DNA of 64,000 nt from an uncultured Myxococcales bacterium (GTDB lineage: Bacteria > Myxococcota_A > UBA9042). Below, piece by piece: positions 27,323-39,603 of the stretch (position 1 is the first letter of the stretch; every line of letters begins with the position of its first letter). The position numbers and the translations under genes were made by a program. The DNA is taken from positions 124,001 to 188,000 of the forward strand of contig CAITYF010000161.1 of NCBI GenBank assembly GCA_903896545.1. Reading direction: 5' to 3'. The notes beneath the pieces are model-generated. The model was not told the origin of the DNA. It did not search any database and saw nothing but the letters and a program-made list of their open reading frames with translations.

Positions 27323-28609
27323 TTACGCAGGTTCAGGCGTAGGCTTGCGCAGGCCCAAGCGCATGGCCACCAGCGCGGCGGCACTGCAGGCGGCGGCCGT
27401 GAGCAGGATGATTTCACCCGTGTCCAGTTTACCGCCGAAGAGCCCCTTGGGCAGCTGGCTGTGCAGCAACAAGATGCCCAGTGAACCGAGGATGTAGCCG
27501 ACAGAATACGTGCTGCCCTCGACCAACGCCGCGACGCGACCGCGCAAGTGGGCGGGCGTCTTCACGAGGTACGCGCTGACCGCCGGACTTTCCACCGCGC
27601 CGGCGATGACCAGGAACGTGCTGACGCCGATGGCCATGAGCTCACCCGGCCAGATCGCGACGGCACCAAGCGCCATGAGCAGCGAGACCGGCGTGACGAT
27701 GAACACGCGCTCAAAACCAAGGCGACGCACCAAATACGCGGGCAATACTGAGCCTGCGGTCGCGGCGACCGCGCAAATCAGCATGCGGTATTCGCCATAA
27801 GGTGCCTGCAGCTCGGCCATTTCACCTGCCGACCAGATGTTGGTTTTGCCGTACATCGCCTGGATCACGTGATGCGCGACCGCGGTCTCCGCGATGCCGT
27901 TGGTCAGGAGCAAGAGGGACACACCGCGCAGCACCGGTGAGTGCAGCAGATAACGCAGCGGCGAGTCTGTGTGCTGCGAGACCTCCGCGGGATCGTCGGG
28001 CGTCGGCGCCGGGTCGGAGAGCGACACATGACGCAGGGCGCGAACCCGCCGCAGCGCCAGCGCCGCGCCCACGAGACTGAGACCACCGATCGCGATCATC
28101 GGATCCGCCGCGATGTGCGAGAGACCTGCCCAGATGGCGAACGCGCCGCCGATGAAGGAGCCAACGTAGCTGAGTGAGTTGATGGGACCGAACCAGGTGA
28201 TGGCTTCGTCGTCGGTCATCATGTCGCGGGCGAGCGCCCAGACAGTTAGCGGCACGAGGCGGCTTTCCACGCTGTTGATCGAGTAGAGAACGGCGTAGCA
28301 GGTCGCCGGCGCGACGCCGTACGAGCGGAGCCCCCAAATACCGACGTAGGCCAGCCCGAACACGGCCAGAAGACCGATCGCCAGCCGACGGCGCGGCGAT
28401 CTGTCGATGATGAGCCCCAGGCCCAGCGCGCAGATGACCGCGATGACGGCGTCGAAGACCCACAGGCCGAGCAACGGGTCGACGCCGGCGTCCGAGACTA
28501 CGCCGCTGGTGCCGATGATGCCGGCGAGCTCTTGCATCAAGGCAGAGCACGTCAGCACGGCAGCAATGGCTAGTGCGCGTTTGCGGACGCTGGGGACGGG
28601 TTGACTCAC
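27323..28609 (-). CDS. MFS transporter
   Basis: A 428-residue inner-membrane protein with about 12 hydrophobic segments in two halves separated by a charged loop near the middle (PAPTPDDPAEVSQHTDSP). The RSPRRRL loop after segment two matches the cytoplasmic loop 2-3 position of major facilitator proteins. The substrate cannot be inferred. The frame is open to 28750, but the GTG at 28609 gives a normal N-terminus, with AGGAAA about 11 bases upstream. It converges on the FHA/AAA+ gene with a gap of 26 bp. Confidence 0.85.
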   Translation of the reverse strand: MSQPVPSVRKRALAIAAVLTCSALMQELAGIIGTSGVVSDAGVDPLLGLWVFDAVIAVICALGLGLIIDRSPRRRLAIGLLAVFGLAYVGIWGLRSYGVAPATCYAVLYSINSVESRLVPLTVWALARDMMTDDEAITWFGPINSLSYVGSFIGGAFAIWAGLSHIAADPMIAIGGLSLVGAALALRRVRALRHVSLSDPAPTPDDPAEVSQHTDSPLRYLLHSPVLRGVSLLLLTNGIAETAVAHHVIQAMYGKTNIWSAGEMAELQAPYGEYRMLICAVAATAGSVLPAYLVRRLGFERVFIVTPVSLLMALGAVAIWPGELMAIGVSTFLVIAGAVESPAVSAYLVKTPAHLRGRVAALVEGSTYSVGYILGSLGILLLHSQLPKGLFGGKLDTGEIILLTAAACSAAALVAMRLGLRKPTPEPA

Positions 28610-28673
28610 GACTGCGTTGTTTCCTCGAAGCGTTCTGGCTCGGTTGAGAGCTTGCGGGCGTGAACGCGCGCGG

Positions 28674-28850
28674 TCAAGTCGCGGGCGCGATCCGCCGCTT
28701 CCGGCGCATTTCGGCGTCGCCGCGCCAAAATCGCCCCTCGACGTGGCCATTTCGCCAGCAACCTTTGGTCGCGGCGGTGCTGTCGCGCCAGACGAGGTCT
28801 GGCTTGCCGGTCGCCTTCGGGACGATTTTGTCTAGCTCCTTGAACTGCAT
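28674..28850 (-). CDS. possible small basic protein
   Basis: A 58-residue ORF with third-codon-position GC bias like its neighbours. It starts MQFKELDKIVPKATGKPD and ends in a very basic tail rich in Arg and Trp (WRNGHVEGRFWRGDAEMRRKRR). There is no clear ribosome site at the ATG, and the frame continues upstream into the lipoprotein gene. I do not recognise it. It may be real, or a remnant in an otherwise empty 260-bp stretch. Confidence 0.35.
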   Translation of the reverse strand: MQFKELDKIVPKATGKPDLVWRDSTAATKGCWRNGHVEGRFWRGDAEMRRKRRIAPAT

Positions 28851-28873
28851 CCGGAATCGGCGGTCGCGGCTGG

Positions 28874-29233
28874 TTAGGGTGGGGTGTTTTGGCAAGCGAG
28901 GTCGATGGGGGTCATGTCGCAGGCGAGTTGGGTTCCCCAGTATTCGGTTGGGCACTGTGAAGGGCTGACGTCGGTCTCGAAATTTTCACCCACCAGCACA
29001 CCTTTGCCGTCGAAGAATTCCCAGACGTTGCCTGTGCCAAAAGCGTACATCGCCCAACCGGTGCCGTCCTTGCACGCGTAGCCCTGATATCCGTCCTTGC
29101 ACCCACGCGCTTTGGCTTCGGTCCAGTTGCTGCCTATGAGCGCGGGTCCGCAACAGTCGTGATGGCAAGCGTCAACAGTCGCCGCCGAGTTGTGACACGC
29201 CGCGACGAACACCAGCCATCCGAACCGGCGCAT
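28874..29233 (-). CDS. small Cys-rich lipoprotein
   Basis: A 119-residue protein. The signal peptide MRRFGWLVFVAAC ends in a lipobox (VAAC). The mature part has eight further Cys (CHHDCCG, RGCKDGYQGYACKDGTG, SQCPTEYWGTQLAC, LACQN), which suggests a small disulfide-bonded fold. The ATG at 29233 fits the signal peptide; an ATG at 29245 would add four residues and overlap rpoD. It directly follows rpoD on the same strand and may be read from that operon. Function unknown. Confidence 0.72.
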   Translation of the reverse strand: MRRFGWLVFVAACHNSAATVDACHHDCCGPALIGSNWTEAKARGCKDGYQGYACKDGTGWAMYAFGTGNVWEFFDGKGVLVGENFETDVSPSQCPTEYWGTQLACDMTPIDLACQNTPP

Positions 29234-29237
29234 GACT

Positions 29238-31964
<2,727 letters not shown>

Positions 31965-32007
31965 AAAAACCCCTGATGCTTGCGATTCTGAACCCAAAAC
32001 CTGTGAA

Positions 32008-33951
32008 CTAGATACCCGATGCCGCTTCAACGGCTTGTCTGGCGCCCGCCTTGGCGAACTCCCGCAACTGTCGTTCCACGTCTGACTTGCGGCCTTGCAG
32101 CTCGACCAGTTCTTCCAACGGGAGCCCCGTCTGCTTCATCCGCTGCGAAAGTTGCTCGCGCTGGCCGCGCAGTTCGCGCTCCTTGAGCCGCCACGTCACT
32201 TGCACCAGCCAACCGAGCGCCTTGTCTGGCGCACACGGCGGCGCACCGACCAAGCGCTGCATGATCAGCCGCCGCGCCCGACCGTCCGGCAGTGCTTGCG
32301 CCCAGGCCGCGACCTTGTCAGCGTCGACCTCTTCATCCCGCGCGATCGCGTTCAGGTCGCGCAACGCGAGGCGCACACCGGCGTGTTCCAGCAGATCCAG
32401 CGTTCCGTACTGCTCCGCGTGGCGGCATAGCGCCGGATACCAGACCAGAACGGCGCAGACGTCCTGTTCCAAAATCATCACTTCCGGTTCGCCGAAGGTC
32501 GGGTCCGGCCGCAGTTGCCGGGGCGGTTCGGGCTTCTGCGTCGGCGGCGCGAGTCCTTGCAAGTAGCGGTCAAAAGTCGCGCGATGCGGCTCAATCGCGC
32601 CTTTGGTCAGTTGCGCCTGCAGGTGGTTGCGCGCCATGTCGCGGCTGATGCCGTCCTGAATCGCCGTGAGCAGCGGTCCCGCTTTTTGCAGAATCACGGC
32701 GTTTGCTTGCAGCGAATGGTCAGACTCCGCGACGAGTGCGTCGATGTAGCCCTCGATCAGCGGTGGCGCTTTTTCCAACAACTCGCGGAAGGCGTCGACG
32801 CCGAACTTGCGAACAAAACTGTCGGGATCTTCACCCTGTGGCAGGACCACGTAGCTGCCTTCCAGACCGGCGGCCACGACAACGGGCACGGCCTTCATCG
32901 CCGCCTTGCGCCCGGCGTTGTCACCGTCAAAGACCAGCGCGACACGGTCGGCAAATCGTTTGATTTCCTTGGCCTGTGCGTCCGTCAACGCCGTGCCCAT
33001 CGCGCACACCGCATTGGCAAAACCGGCCTGCGCCAGCGTGATCACGTCCAGATTGCCTTCCACCACGATCGCCGTCTTCGACCCGCGGATGGCTTCACGC
33101 GCTTGCCAGAGGCCAAAAACGCAGTCGCCTTTCTTGTAGAAGTGCTTGAATCGGCTGTTTTCTTCCTCGCTGTCCAAGGTGATTTCACTGGAGTTGATGT
33201 ACTTGGCGACTTCTTTTTCGCCGGTCAAATCACGGCCACCAAAGCCAACCAGATCGCCGGCCGACGTGTAAATCGGGAACATCAGCCGGTCGCGGAAACG
33301 GTCGTACGTGCCGCCCTTGTCGCCAACTTTGGCCAAGCCGATCGCGATGATGTCGTCCCGCTGGAAGCCGAGTCGTGTCAGGTGATCCAGCAGGTCGGTC
33401 CAGCCCGTTCCTGCGGCGCCAAGGCCAAACCGCTCGATCGTCGCCGTCGTCAAGCCACGCGCTTCCGCGTACGCCCGCGCTGTGCGCCCTTCGGGCAACT
33501 GCAAGCGACCGCGAAACCACGCTTGTGCGGCGCGATCCAACTCCAGCATGCGGCCACGCGCCGACTTGGCTTCCGCCCGGCGCGCGCTGTCTTCTGGGCG
33601 TTCTGCGACGCGTTCCAGCGTGATGCCCACCCGTTCAGCGAGGAATTCAACCGCTTCCACAAAGTTCAGACCGCGCGTTTCCTGGACAAAGCGGATCACG
33701 TCGCCGCCGGCGCTGCAGCCGTAGCAGTGATAGAGCTTGAGACCCGGATTGACGTGAAAGCTCGGCGTTTTTTCGGCGTGAAAGGGGCAGCAGCCTTTGA
33801 ACGACGCGCCCGCCTTCTTCAGTTCGACGACTTCACGCACGACAGCCAGCATGTCGGTCTGTGCGACGACGTTGCGAATCGACTGCGGCGGAATTCGGCC
33901 GTGATCGCCCCGACCGTGATCCGCTCGATGTCCGTGATCCGTGCCGTGCAT
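32008..33951 (-). CDS. dnaG: DNA primase
   Basis: A 647-residue primase that makes RNA primers at the replication fork. The zinc site is [11 protein letters not shown]...YHCYGC (Cys55, His58, Cys76, Cys79). The TOPRIM core has VVEGNLDVI and [10 protein letters not shown] helicase-binding C-terminal helical domain follows. An unusual feature is the His/Asp/Gly-rich extension of about 20 residues ([17 protein letters not shown]), built on repeated GATCACGG-like DNA, before the conserved PPQSIRNVV start. ATG 33951 has AGGAATAGG upstream, so the extension is probably translated. First gene of the dnaG-rpoD operon. Confidence 0.96.
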   Translation of the reverse strand: MHGTDHGHRADHGRGDHGRIPPQSIRNVVAQTDMLAVVREVVELKKAGASFKGCCPFHAEKTPSFHVNPGLKLYHCYGCSAGGDVIRFVQETRGLNFVEAVEFLAERVGITLERVAERPEDSARRAEAKSARGRMLELDRAAQAWFRGRLQLPEGRTARAYAEARGLTTATIERFGLGAAGTGWTDLLDHLTRLGFQRDDIIAIGLAKVGDKGGTYDRFRDRLMFPIYTSAGDLVGFGGRDLTGEKEVAKYINSSEITLDSEEENSRFKHFYKKGDCVFGLWQAREAIRGSKTAIVVEGNLDVITLAQAGFANAVCAMGTALTDAQAKEIKRFADRVALVFDGDNAGRKAAMKAVPVVVAAGLEGSYVVLPQGEDPDSFVRKFGVDAFRELLEKAPPLIEGYIDALVAESDHSLQANAVILQKAGPLLTAIQDGISRDMARNHLQAQLTKGAIEPHRATFDRYLQGLAPPTQKPEPPRQLRPDPTFGEPEVMILEQDVCAVLVWYPALCRHAEQYGTLDLLEHAGVRLALRDLNAIARDEEVDADKVAAWAQALPDGRARRLIMQRLVGAPPCAPDKALGWLVQVTWRLKERELRGQREQLSQRMKQTGLPLEELVELQGRKSDVERQLREFAKAGARQAVEAASGI

Positions 33952-34134
33952 ACGCGCCTATTCCTGGACTGGGCACCCTGGGTGACCCGCACTCACCGAC
34001 CCGTACAAACCGACGTCTGCCTTACACGAACGCATCGCGGCGCGCGCAGGGGCTTCTTACACGTCGGAACCGGGAGCCGCACTCGCTGCCACCTGGGTTT
34101 CGCTGGTAGGCTTGGCCTGACCAGCGAACGCATC

Positions 34135-34162
34135 ATTCTAGGCGCATGCGCCCATTTGTCAA
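34135..34162 (-). promoter_or_regulatory. dnaG promoter P1 with palindrome in the spacer
   Basis: On the minus strand TTGACA (34162-34157), a 16-bp spacer and TAGAAT (34140-34135). The spacer contains GGCGCATGCGCC (34141-34152), a perfect 12-bp palindrome that could be an operator. It is about 185 bp upstream of the dnaG ATG. Confidence 0.65.
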
Positions 34163-34202
34163 GGGGTCGGCAAGAGGTGTTGAAAGATCAAGCCGTGTAA
34201 TT

Positions 34203-34231
34203 TCAATACTTTGTGCGTTTTGGCTTGTCAA
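34203..34231 (-). promoter_or_regulatory. dnaG promoter P2
   Basis: On the minus strand TTGACA (34231-34226), a 17-bp spacer and TATTGA (34208-34203). It is about 69 bp upstream of P1 and points the same way. Tandem promoters are usual for the dnaG-rpoD operon in other bacteria. Confidence 0.55.
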
Positions 34232-34347
34232 GGGGTCTGCACATCTTTGTCAAGAGGCGCGATCTCGGCTCCTGCGCGTTTGCCACCCCCGACAGCCATG
34301 CTAGACTTCAACCCCTTTTGCGCGTCCCGCGCCAAGACGAGCCGACC

Positions 34348-37300
34348 GTGTCCGACCAATCGCTTTTCTCCAAAGCAGCTGCAGCCGATCGTCACTGGTG
34401 GTGGCTTACGCCGCTGCTGTTGTCGCTCCTGATTCTGCCGGGCTTGGGCTCGGCGGGTTTGTTGGATCCGTGGGAGATGGACCGCGCGGCGGTGGCCCGC
34501 AAAATGGCCGCGGTTCCGGCAGTTTTGGTCGTCGAGCCGGGTCAGGGTCACCTGCTGGAAACGATCAACAAGCAGGCGGGTGGGCGCTACGCATTGGCGC
34601 ACCCGTTTGACCAAAAAGACGCGACGGCAGGGGCGGCCATGCAGCTGGCCGTGGCGCGTGCCGGTCGGCAAGTGGCGCACGCGGTGGTCGTCGATCTGGA
34701 CGCGGTCGTGTCAGGTGCGGATGACAAGCAGCTGAAGGCGATGGCGGGGCACCTCGCAACGCTCGAAGCGCAAAACCGCAGCACGGCGATTCTCCTCGTT
34801 TCGTCCGGCAAGGACTTGGACCGCGTGCGCTGGCCGCTCGCGCTGTCGCGCGCCCATCAGCTCGCTGAGACGTTTCGCGGTTCGGCCGTCCACAGCATTT
34901 TTGAGCCGGAATCGCAAGAAATCGTGCTCGCGCCGCTCTTCTTGACGACGCTGGACGTGGTGGCTCCTGCCAACGTGCAGACCGCTCTCGACGCCCGCTG
35001 TCCGTCGCCCATGACGATGCCGGCTTTCAAACAGGATTCCGTCTCGGTCTCCGCGCCTTGGCTGGATTCGGCGCTCGCCGCTCTGGCGATCAGGGTCTTT
35101 GGCGTCAACGAGTTTGCCGTGCGTTTCCCGGCGGCACTCTTGGCGATTCTGGTCGGCTGGGCCCTGGTCTTTACCCTGCGGCGGCTGTGGCGGCCGCGCA
35201 CGGGTTGGCTGGCGCTGGCGGCGTACGCCACGTTGCCGATGACGTGGGGATTGGCACGCACGCTGACGCTGCAGGCGACCGAGTCTGCGGGCCTCGCGCT
35301 CTTTGCCTTTGGTCTCGCTTTGGGCGCGCAACGCGCGGCGCGTGCGTGGCCGGTGCTCGCGGTCCTTGGCCTCGCGCTGCTGGCGGGCGGCGCGGGCATG
35401 GGCGGCCTCGCAACTGCCTGCGTCATCGCGTTCGGTGTGATTCTCGCGACAGGTCAGGTTCGCGGCGCGCTTGGCGCGGGCGCACTTCTGGCCGGCGTGG
35501 CCACCGCGGTGCTGGCAGCAGCGGTTTATACGGGCGACCCTGAGAGCCTGCTCCTGCGCAGTTTCCGCCTCACTTCATGGCCGTTTGGCGGCGGTCCCGA
35601 TCAGGTTCACCGCGATTTTGCGTGGGTCATCGGTCAGGTCGGCTTCGGCCTGTACCCGTGGAGCGCGATCGTCGTTCTGGGCGCGGGCAAGTTGCTCACC
35701 GACGACGAAGAAGGCGCGGATCGCCAGCGCGCGCGCGCCGTGCTGCTGATCGCGCTTGTCGCCAGCTTGGTCGTCAACGCGCTCCTCATCCACAAGTTCG
35801 CGCATTTCGTTGCGCCCGCTGGACCTCTGGCTGCCGTTGCTGCGGCTGTGCTCCTCCACGCTTTGCTGGCAGGCACGGTTGGCGGCCGTACGGTCGCCAT
35901 CTTTGCTGTTCTGGCGACGCTGCTCTTGCACCGTGAGATTGGCAAGGGCGCTGAGGCGGTCGTTCGTTTCATCGTCTTCGATCCGCCATTTTCTGGCGGT
36001 TCGGGCAACCATCCGTGGCCGGCTGAGTTGGACATGCCGCGCGCACTTCGCGCCATTGCGCTCCTTTCCGTGCTCGCTTTTGCGCTGGGTGCCGCGCGTC
36101 CGGCGGAGACGATTCGCAACGCTGCACAGAAGCTACGCACCGCGACAGGTGCCGCTTGGGCGTTTGGCGTCATCGGCATCTTGTGGGCGCTGGACGCGAT
36201 CATCTCGTTGGGCACCAAGCTCGACGTCATGTTGAAGACGCTGGCGACGACGTGGAACTACCCGTACGACCGCATTTGGGTGACGATCCTCGGTATTCGC
36301 CCTGAAATCATCGCCGGTGCGGTCCTCTTCTTCACGCTTTTGCTCTACGCCATTCTGACGACGGTGGGTCCGCGCGCGCTGAACCGTGTGACGACCTTGC
36401 CGCTGCGTCTGGCGCGGCCTTTTGCGTCCCCGGTGCTCAGTTTGTCGCTGGCTGCCGTTGGCGCCGCCGCTGTGCTGTTTGGCGGCGTGGCTCGGCTCAC
36501 GGAGGTCTCCCACGTTGGTGCTGGTCAGGCGATCGTCGTGGGTCTGCAGTCGCTCGCGTTTATTTTCCCGCTGCTGGGGCTCATCAAGCTGGCTGTGCTG
36601 AAGGCGTTGGTCAAGCCGGGCGGGTTCCTCGACCCGGAAGCTGAAGACGACATGTTGCAGCCGCTTGCCTTTGGCCTGACCCGCGGCACCGCGCTGATTT
36701 TCGGTTTTCTTGGTCTCTGGGCGCTCGCCGGCCTCGGCATCGGCGCGGGGCAAGCATCTGGCACCTGGAACTGGCCGTACCTACTCGGGATGTGGCTGTT
36801 GGCGATCGCCACGCTGCTGACGGTCATGGGCGTGGCGCAGGACAAGGCTGCGGGCTACGGCTACCCGCTCGTGACGATCGGCTTCACGGTTTTTGCGACC
36901 GTCATGGGGCCGATGGGCGCCCGCTACATGGATGAAACGCTGCAGGCCGCCATCAAGGGTCAGGAAGGCGCGGCACTGAAAGACGGCGTGAAGTACCTCG
37001 TCCACGTGCTCCTGACGGCGCCGGATACGGGCGCGTTTGTGGTGCTGGCGCTGGGCGTGCTCGTCAATCGCTTGGCTGGCAAGAAGCCGCTGGCGGCACG
37101 GCTTGTGGGCTGGGGGCTGACGGGCGTGGATCGCTTGGAACAGCCGCGGGTCGCAGCGCTGGCGCTGATTGTGGCGGGCACCGTCTTCACGGCTGGCTAT
37201 AGCTGGTCGCTGCTGCCGGGCTTGTCGGTGCACTATTCGCAAAAGCACCTGTTGAACCGCATTGCGGAGGCGCAGGGATTGCAGAACGGCGCGACCGGAC

Positions 37301-38460
37301 CGCGTACGTTTACGCATGGTTCGGCCAAGACGGGCGGCGAGAGCAACTTTTACACCGCGTCGATTCCGCAAATCGACGATCGGCCGTCGGTCCTGGCGCT
37401 TCTGGCGGACAAGAACGTGGCGGTGTGGGCCAGCGATGCGATGGAAGGCAAGCGCGTCGGACCGTTGGCGCTGCCGGGCTGGTCAGCCGCTGTGGATGCC
37501 AACCACGACGGCCAACGCGACGCGCCCGGTTGGTTTGGCGTTGCACAAGCGGTGGATGGCGCGCGCATTGACCTCAATGGCATGGGTGTCGGTTTGGCTA
37601 CGGGCATTGGCACGCCGGGCGACTGGCGCGGCGCGCAATTTGTCGGCCCCAGCGGCACGCCGCGTTCCGTCGTTAGCTACGATGGCCGTTGGCTCACGCT
37701 CGACGGTGCCCCGGAATTGGTCGCTGGAGATCCGGTCAAGGGCGCTTTTTCGATCGACAAATTGACCAACGTGGCTGAGTCCGCTTCGCACAGTGGCCAA
37801 AAGTCGGAACAGCGCTTTGTTGTCGTTCCAAAGGACGCGTTCTCCGAGCTCAATCACGCGTTTCGCGAGGCGTACGGCCGACATATCGCCGTGATCGACG
37901 CGGCATCCTCCCGCTTGGTCCTGACGGCCAATCACCTGGCGGCGGGTCAAGCGGACCAGAACTGGCTGAAGAAGGCGCTGCTGACTCAGGCGGAATTCAA
38001 CGCGCTTCCCGGCGTGAAGAAGGTCTTTGCCAACTTCGACAACAGCATTCACCTGATCGGCTTCAAGATGGCCGAATACTCCGTGCAGCGTTCAGGCAAG
38101 TACAAGATGACGCTGTACTGGAAGGTTGTGAAGCCGACGGCGACGTCGTGGAAGCTGTTCATGCACCCGCATCCGCTGAACGCGGACCGTTGGCCGCTGA
38201 CCGATCCGGACAACAGCGAGGATGAAAACAAGCCGTGCAGCGGCTGCTTTGCGACCAACCACTGGATGCAAGGTGACATCATCGCGGACAGTTTCGAGCA
38301 GGAAGTCGCGCTGGGCACGCAGTCGGGGCCCAACGACATCATCATGGGCTGGTACAACCCATCCAGCGACACGCGGATGCCGCTGCTTGCCGCGAGCGGT
38401 CAAGGCGTCGTGAAGCACGGCGACAACCGCGTGACGATCGGCCAGATTCAAGTGCGCTGA
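34348..38460 (+). CDS. giant ArnT/PMT (GT39-like) membrane glycosyltransferase
   Basis: A 1370-residue protein. Near the N-terminus, after the first membrane segment, lies GLLDPWEMDRAAVARKM. It resembles the first-loop acidic motif of ArnT/PMT-type enzymes, which use polyprenyl-linked sugars. A soluble insert of about 200 residues follows, then SAPWLDSALAALAIRVFGVNEFAVRFPAA (a typical second family block). Many membrane segments follow in two clusters, up to about residue 960. A C-terminal soluble domain of about 400 residues ends with CSGCFATNHWMQGD. The GTG at 34348 is chosen because upstream codons lack coding character. Acceptor unknown. Confidence 0.82.
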   Translation: MSDQSLFSKAAAADRHWWWLTPLLLSLLILPGLGSAGLLDPWEMDRAAVARKMAAVPAVLVVEPGQGHLLETINKQAGGRYALAHPFDQKDATAGAAMQLAVARAGRQVAHAVVVDLDAVVSGADDKQLKAMAGHLATLEAQNRSTAILLVSSGKDLDRVRWPLALSRAHQLAETFRGSAVHSIFEPESQEIVLAPLFLTTLDVVAPANVQTALDARCPSPMTMPAFKQDSVSVSAPWLDSALAALAIRVFGVNEFAVRFPAALLAILVGWALVFTLRRLWRPRTGWLALAAYATLPMTWGLARTLTLQATESAGLALFAFGLALGAQRAARAWPVLAVLGLALLAGGAGMGGLATACVIAFGVILATGQVRGALGAGALLAGVATAVLAAAVYTGDPESLLLRSFRLTSWPFGGGPDQVHRDFAWVIGQVGFGLYPWSAIVVLGAGKLLTDDEEGADRQRARAVLLIALVASLVVNALLIHKFAHFVAPAGPLAAVAAAVLLHALLAGTVGGRTVAIFAVLATLLLHREIGKGAEAVVRFIVFDPPFSGGSGNHPWPAELDMPRALRAIALLSVLAFALGAARPAETIRNAAQKLRTATGAAWAFGVIGILWALDAIISLGTKLDVMLKTLATTWNYPYDRIWVTILGIRPEIIAGAVLFFTLLLYAILTTVGPRALNRVTTLPLRLARPFASPVLSLSLAAVGAAAVLFGGVARLTEVSHVGAGQAIVVGLQSLAFIFPLLGLIKLAVLKALVKPGGFLDPEAEDDMLQPLAFGLTRGTALIFGFLGLWALAGLGIGAGQASGTWNWPYLLGMWLLAIATLLTVMGVAQDKAAGYGYPLVTIGFTVFATVMGPMGARYMDETLQAAIKGQEGAALKDGVKYLVHVLLTAPDTGAFVVLALGVLVNRLAGKKPLAARLVGWGLTGVDRLEQPRVAALALIVAGTVFTAGYSWSLLPGLSVHYSQKHLLNRIAEAQGLQNGATGPRTFTHGSAKTGGESNFYTASIPQIDDRPSVLALLADKNVAVWASDAMEGKRVGPLALPGWSAAVDANHDGQRDAPGWFGVAQAVDGARIDLNGMGVGLATGIGTPGDWRGAQFVGPSGTPRSVVSYDGRWLTLDGAPELVAGDPVKGAFSIDKLTNVAESASHSGQKSEQRFVVVPKDAFSELNHAFREAYGRHIAVIDAASSRLVLTANHLAAGQADQNWLKKALLTQAEFNALPGVKKVFANFDNSIHLIGFKMAEYSVQRSGKYKMTLYWKVVKPTATSWKLFMHPHPLNADRWPLTDPDNSEDENKPCSGCFATNHWMQGDIIADSFEQEVALGTQSGPNDIIMGWYNPSSDTRMPLLAASGQGVVKHGDNRVTIGQIQVR

Positions 38461-38481
38461 GTTCCTTGGCGCCCGGGTGTT

Positions 38482-39585
38482 ATGATGCCATTCACCAGTC
38501 ATTTCCAAGCTGTTTCCTGGTCCGATACGGGGCCGTTTGTCCGGCTGTTGGACCAGCGGCTGCTGCCGGGTCAGACGGTCTATCTGGAATGCGGTCAGCC
38601 CGACGAGGTCATGGAGGCGATTCGGACGCTGACCGTGCGTGGCGCGCCGGCGATCGGCGTGGCGGCAGCGTATGGCATCGCTCTGGCGATGCAGCTCGCG
38701 GTGCGTACCAAGGATCTGCACGCCAACAGCTTCAACGCCATCTTTGACGAGACCTGCAAGCGTTTTGCGGCGACGCGACCGACGGCGGTAAACCTGTTTT
38801 GGGCGATCAAGCGCATGCAGGAAGCCAACCACGCGTGGCATATCCGCGGTGTGCACGAACGCGCGGCGATGTTGGTGGAAGAGGCCAAGCGCATTCACGC
38901 GGAGGACATCGAGATGTGCCTCGCGATTGGCCGCCATGGCGCGCCGCTGATGCCGGATGCCGGTGGCGTGATCACGCATTGCAATGCCGGTGCGCTGGCC
39001 ACCGGTGGTCACGGCACGGCGCTGGGCGTGATTCGGTCGGCGGTCGCGCTGGGCAAGAAGATCCACGTGTGGTCGGATGAGACGCGTCCGCTGCTGCAAG
39101 GCGCGCGTTTGACGGCGTGGGAATGCGTGCAGGACGGTATCCCGGTCACGGTCATCACCGACAACATGGCGGCGCACGTCCTGAAGTTGGGTCACATCAA
39201 AGTCGCAGTAACGGGCGCGGACCGCATCGCGCGGAACGGCGACTCTGCCAACAAAATCGGCACGTACGGGCTGGCGATCTTGTGTAAGTACCACAACATC
39301 CCATTCTATATCGCTGCGCCGACGTCGACAGTCGACATTGGCTGCGACACGGGCGCGCACATCCCGATCGAAGAGCGCAAGCCCGACGAAGTGACCCATC
39401 TGGGCGGACAGCGTGTTGCTGCGGAAGGGGTCGAGGTGTTCAATCCGGCGTTTGACGTGGTGCCCCACGAGCTGATCGCCGGTATCATCACCGAACATGG
39501 CGTGGCCCACGCACCTTTTGAGCCGGATCTGGTGGCGATGGTGGCCCGTGCACGGGTACATCACGCGCAGGTCGAGCCAGCGTAA
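38482..39585 (+). CDS. mtnA: S-methyl-5-thioribose-1-phosphate isomerase
   Basis: The 367-residue enzyme isomerises methylthioribose 1-phosphate to methylthioribulose 1-phosphate in the methionine salvage pathway. Family motifs: TVRGAPAIGVAAAYG, THCNAGALATGGHGTALG with the catalytic Cys, and TGADRIARNGDSANKIGTY with the catalytic Asp. It belongs to the eIF2B-alpha-related fold. ATG 38482 or the adjacent ATG 38485 is the start. No other methionine-salvage gene is nearby, and the gene fits between the glycosyltransferase and the M16 peptidase with very small gaps. Confidence 0.95.
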   Translation: MMPFTSHFQAVSWSDTGPFVRLLDQRLLPGQTVYLECGQPDEVMEAIRTLTVRGAPAIGVAAAYGIALAMQLAVRTKDLHANSFNAIFDETCKRFAATRPTAVNLFWAIKRMQEANHAWHIRGVHERAAMLVEEAKRIHAEDIEMCLAIGRHGAPLMPDAGGVITHCNAGALATGGHGTALGVIRSAVALGKKIHVWSDETRPLLQGARLTAWECVQDGIPVTVITDNMAAHVLKLGHIKVAVTGADRIARNGDSANKIGTYGLAILCKYHNIPFYIAAPTSTVDIGCDTGAHIPIEERKPDEVTHLGGQRVAAEGVEVFNPAFDVVPHELIAGIITEHGVAHAPFEPDLVAMVARARVHHAQVEPA

Positions 39586-39603
39586 CGCTTGGCATTGGAA
39601 CTT

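Larger units (their letters stand above)
33952..34347. other. 396-bp divergent intergenic region
   Basis: It lies between dnaG (leftward) and the GT39-like gene (rightward). It contains two good leftward sigma70-like promoters and a 12-bp palindrome. The octamer TTGTCAAG occurs three times, at 34156, 34225 and 34247; the first two copies are the -35 boxes read backwards. I see no equally good rightward promoter. The short ORFs across it lack coding character. Confidence 0.6.

Noticed and set aside
32515-34200. 561-codon plus-strand ORF
   Set aside because: Antisense to dnaG and running through its promoter region; no coding signature.
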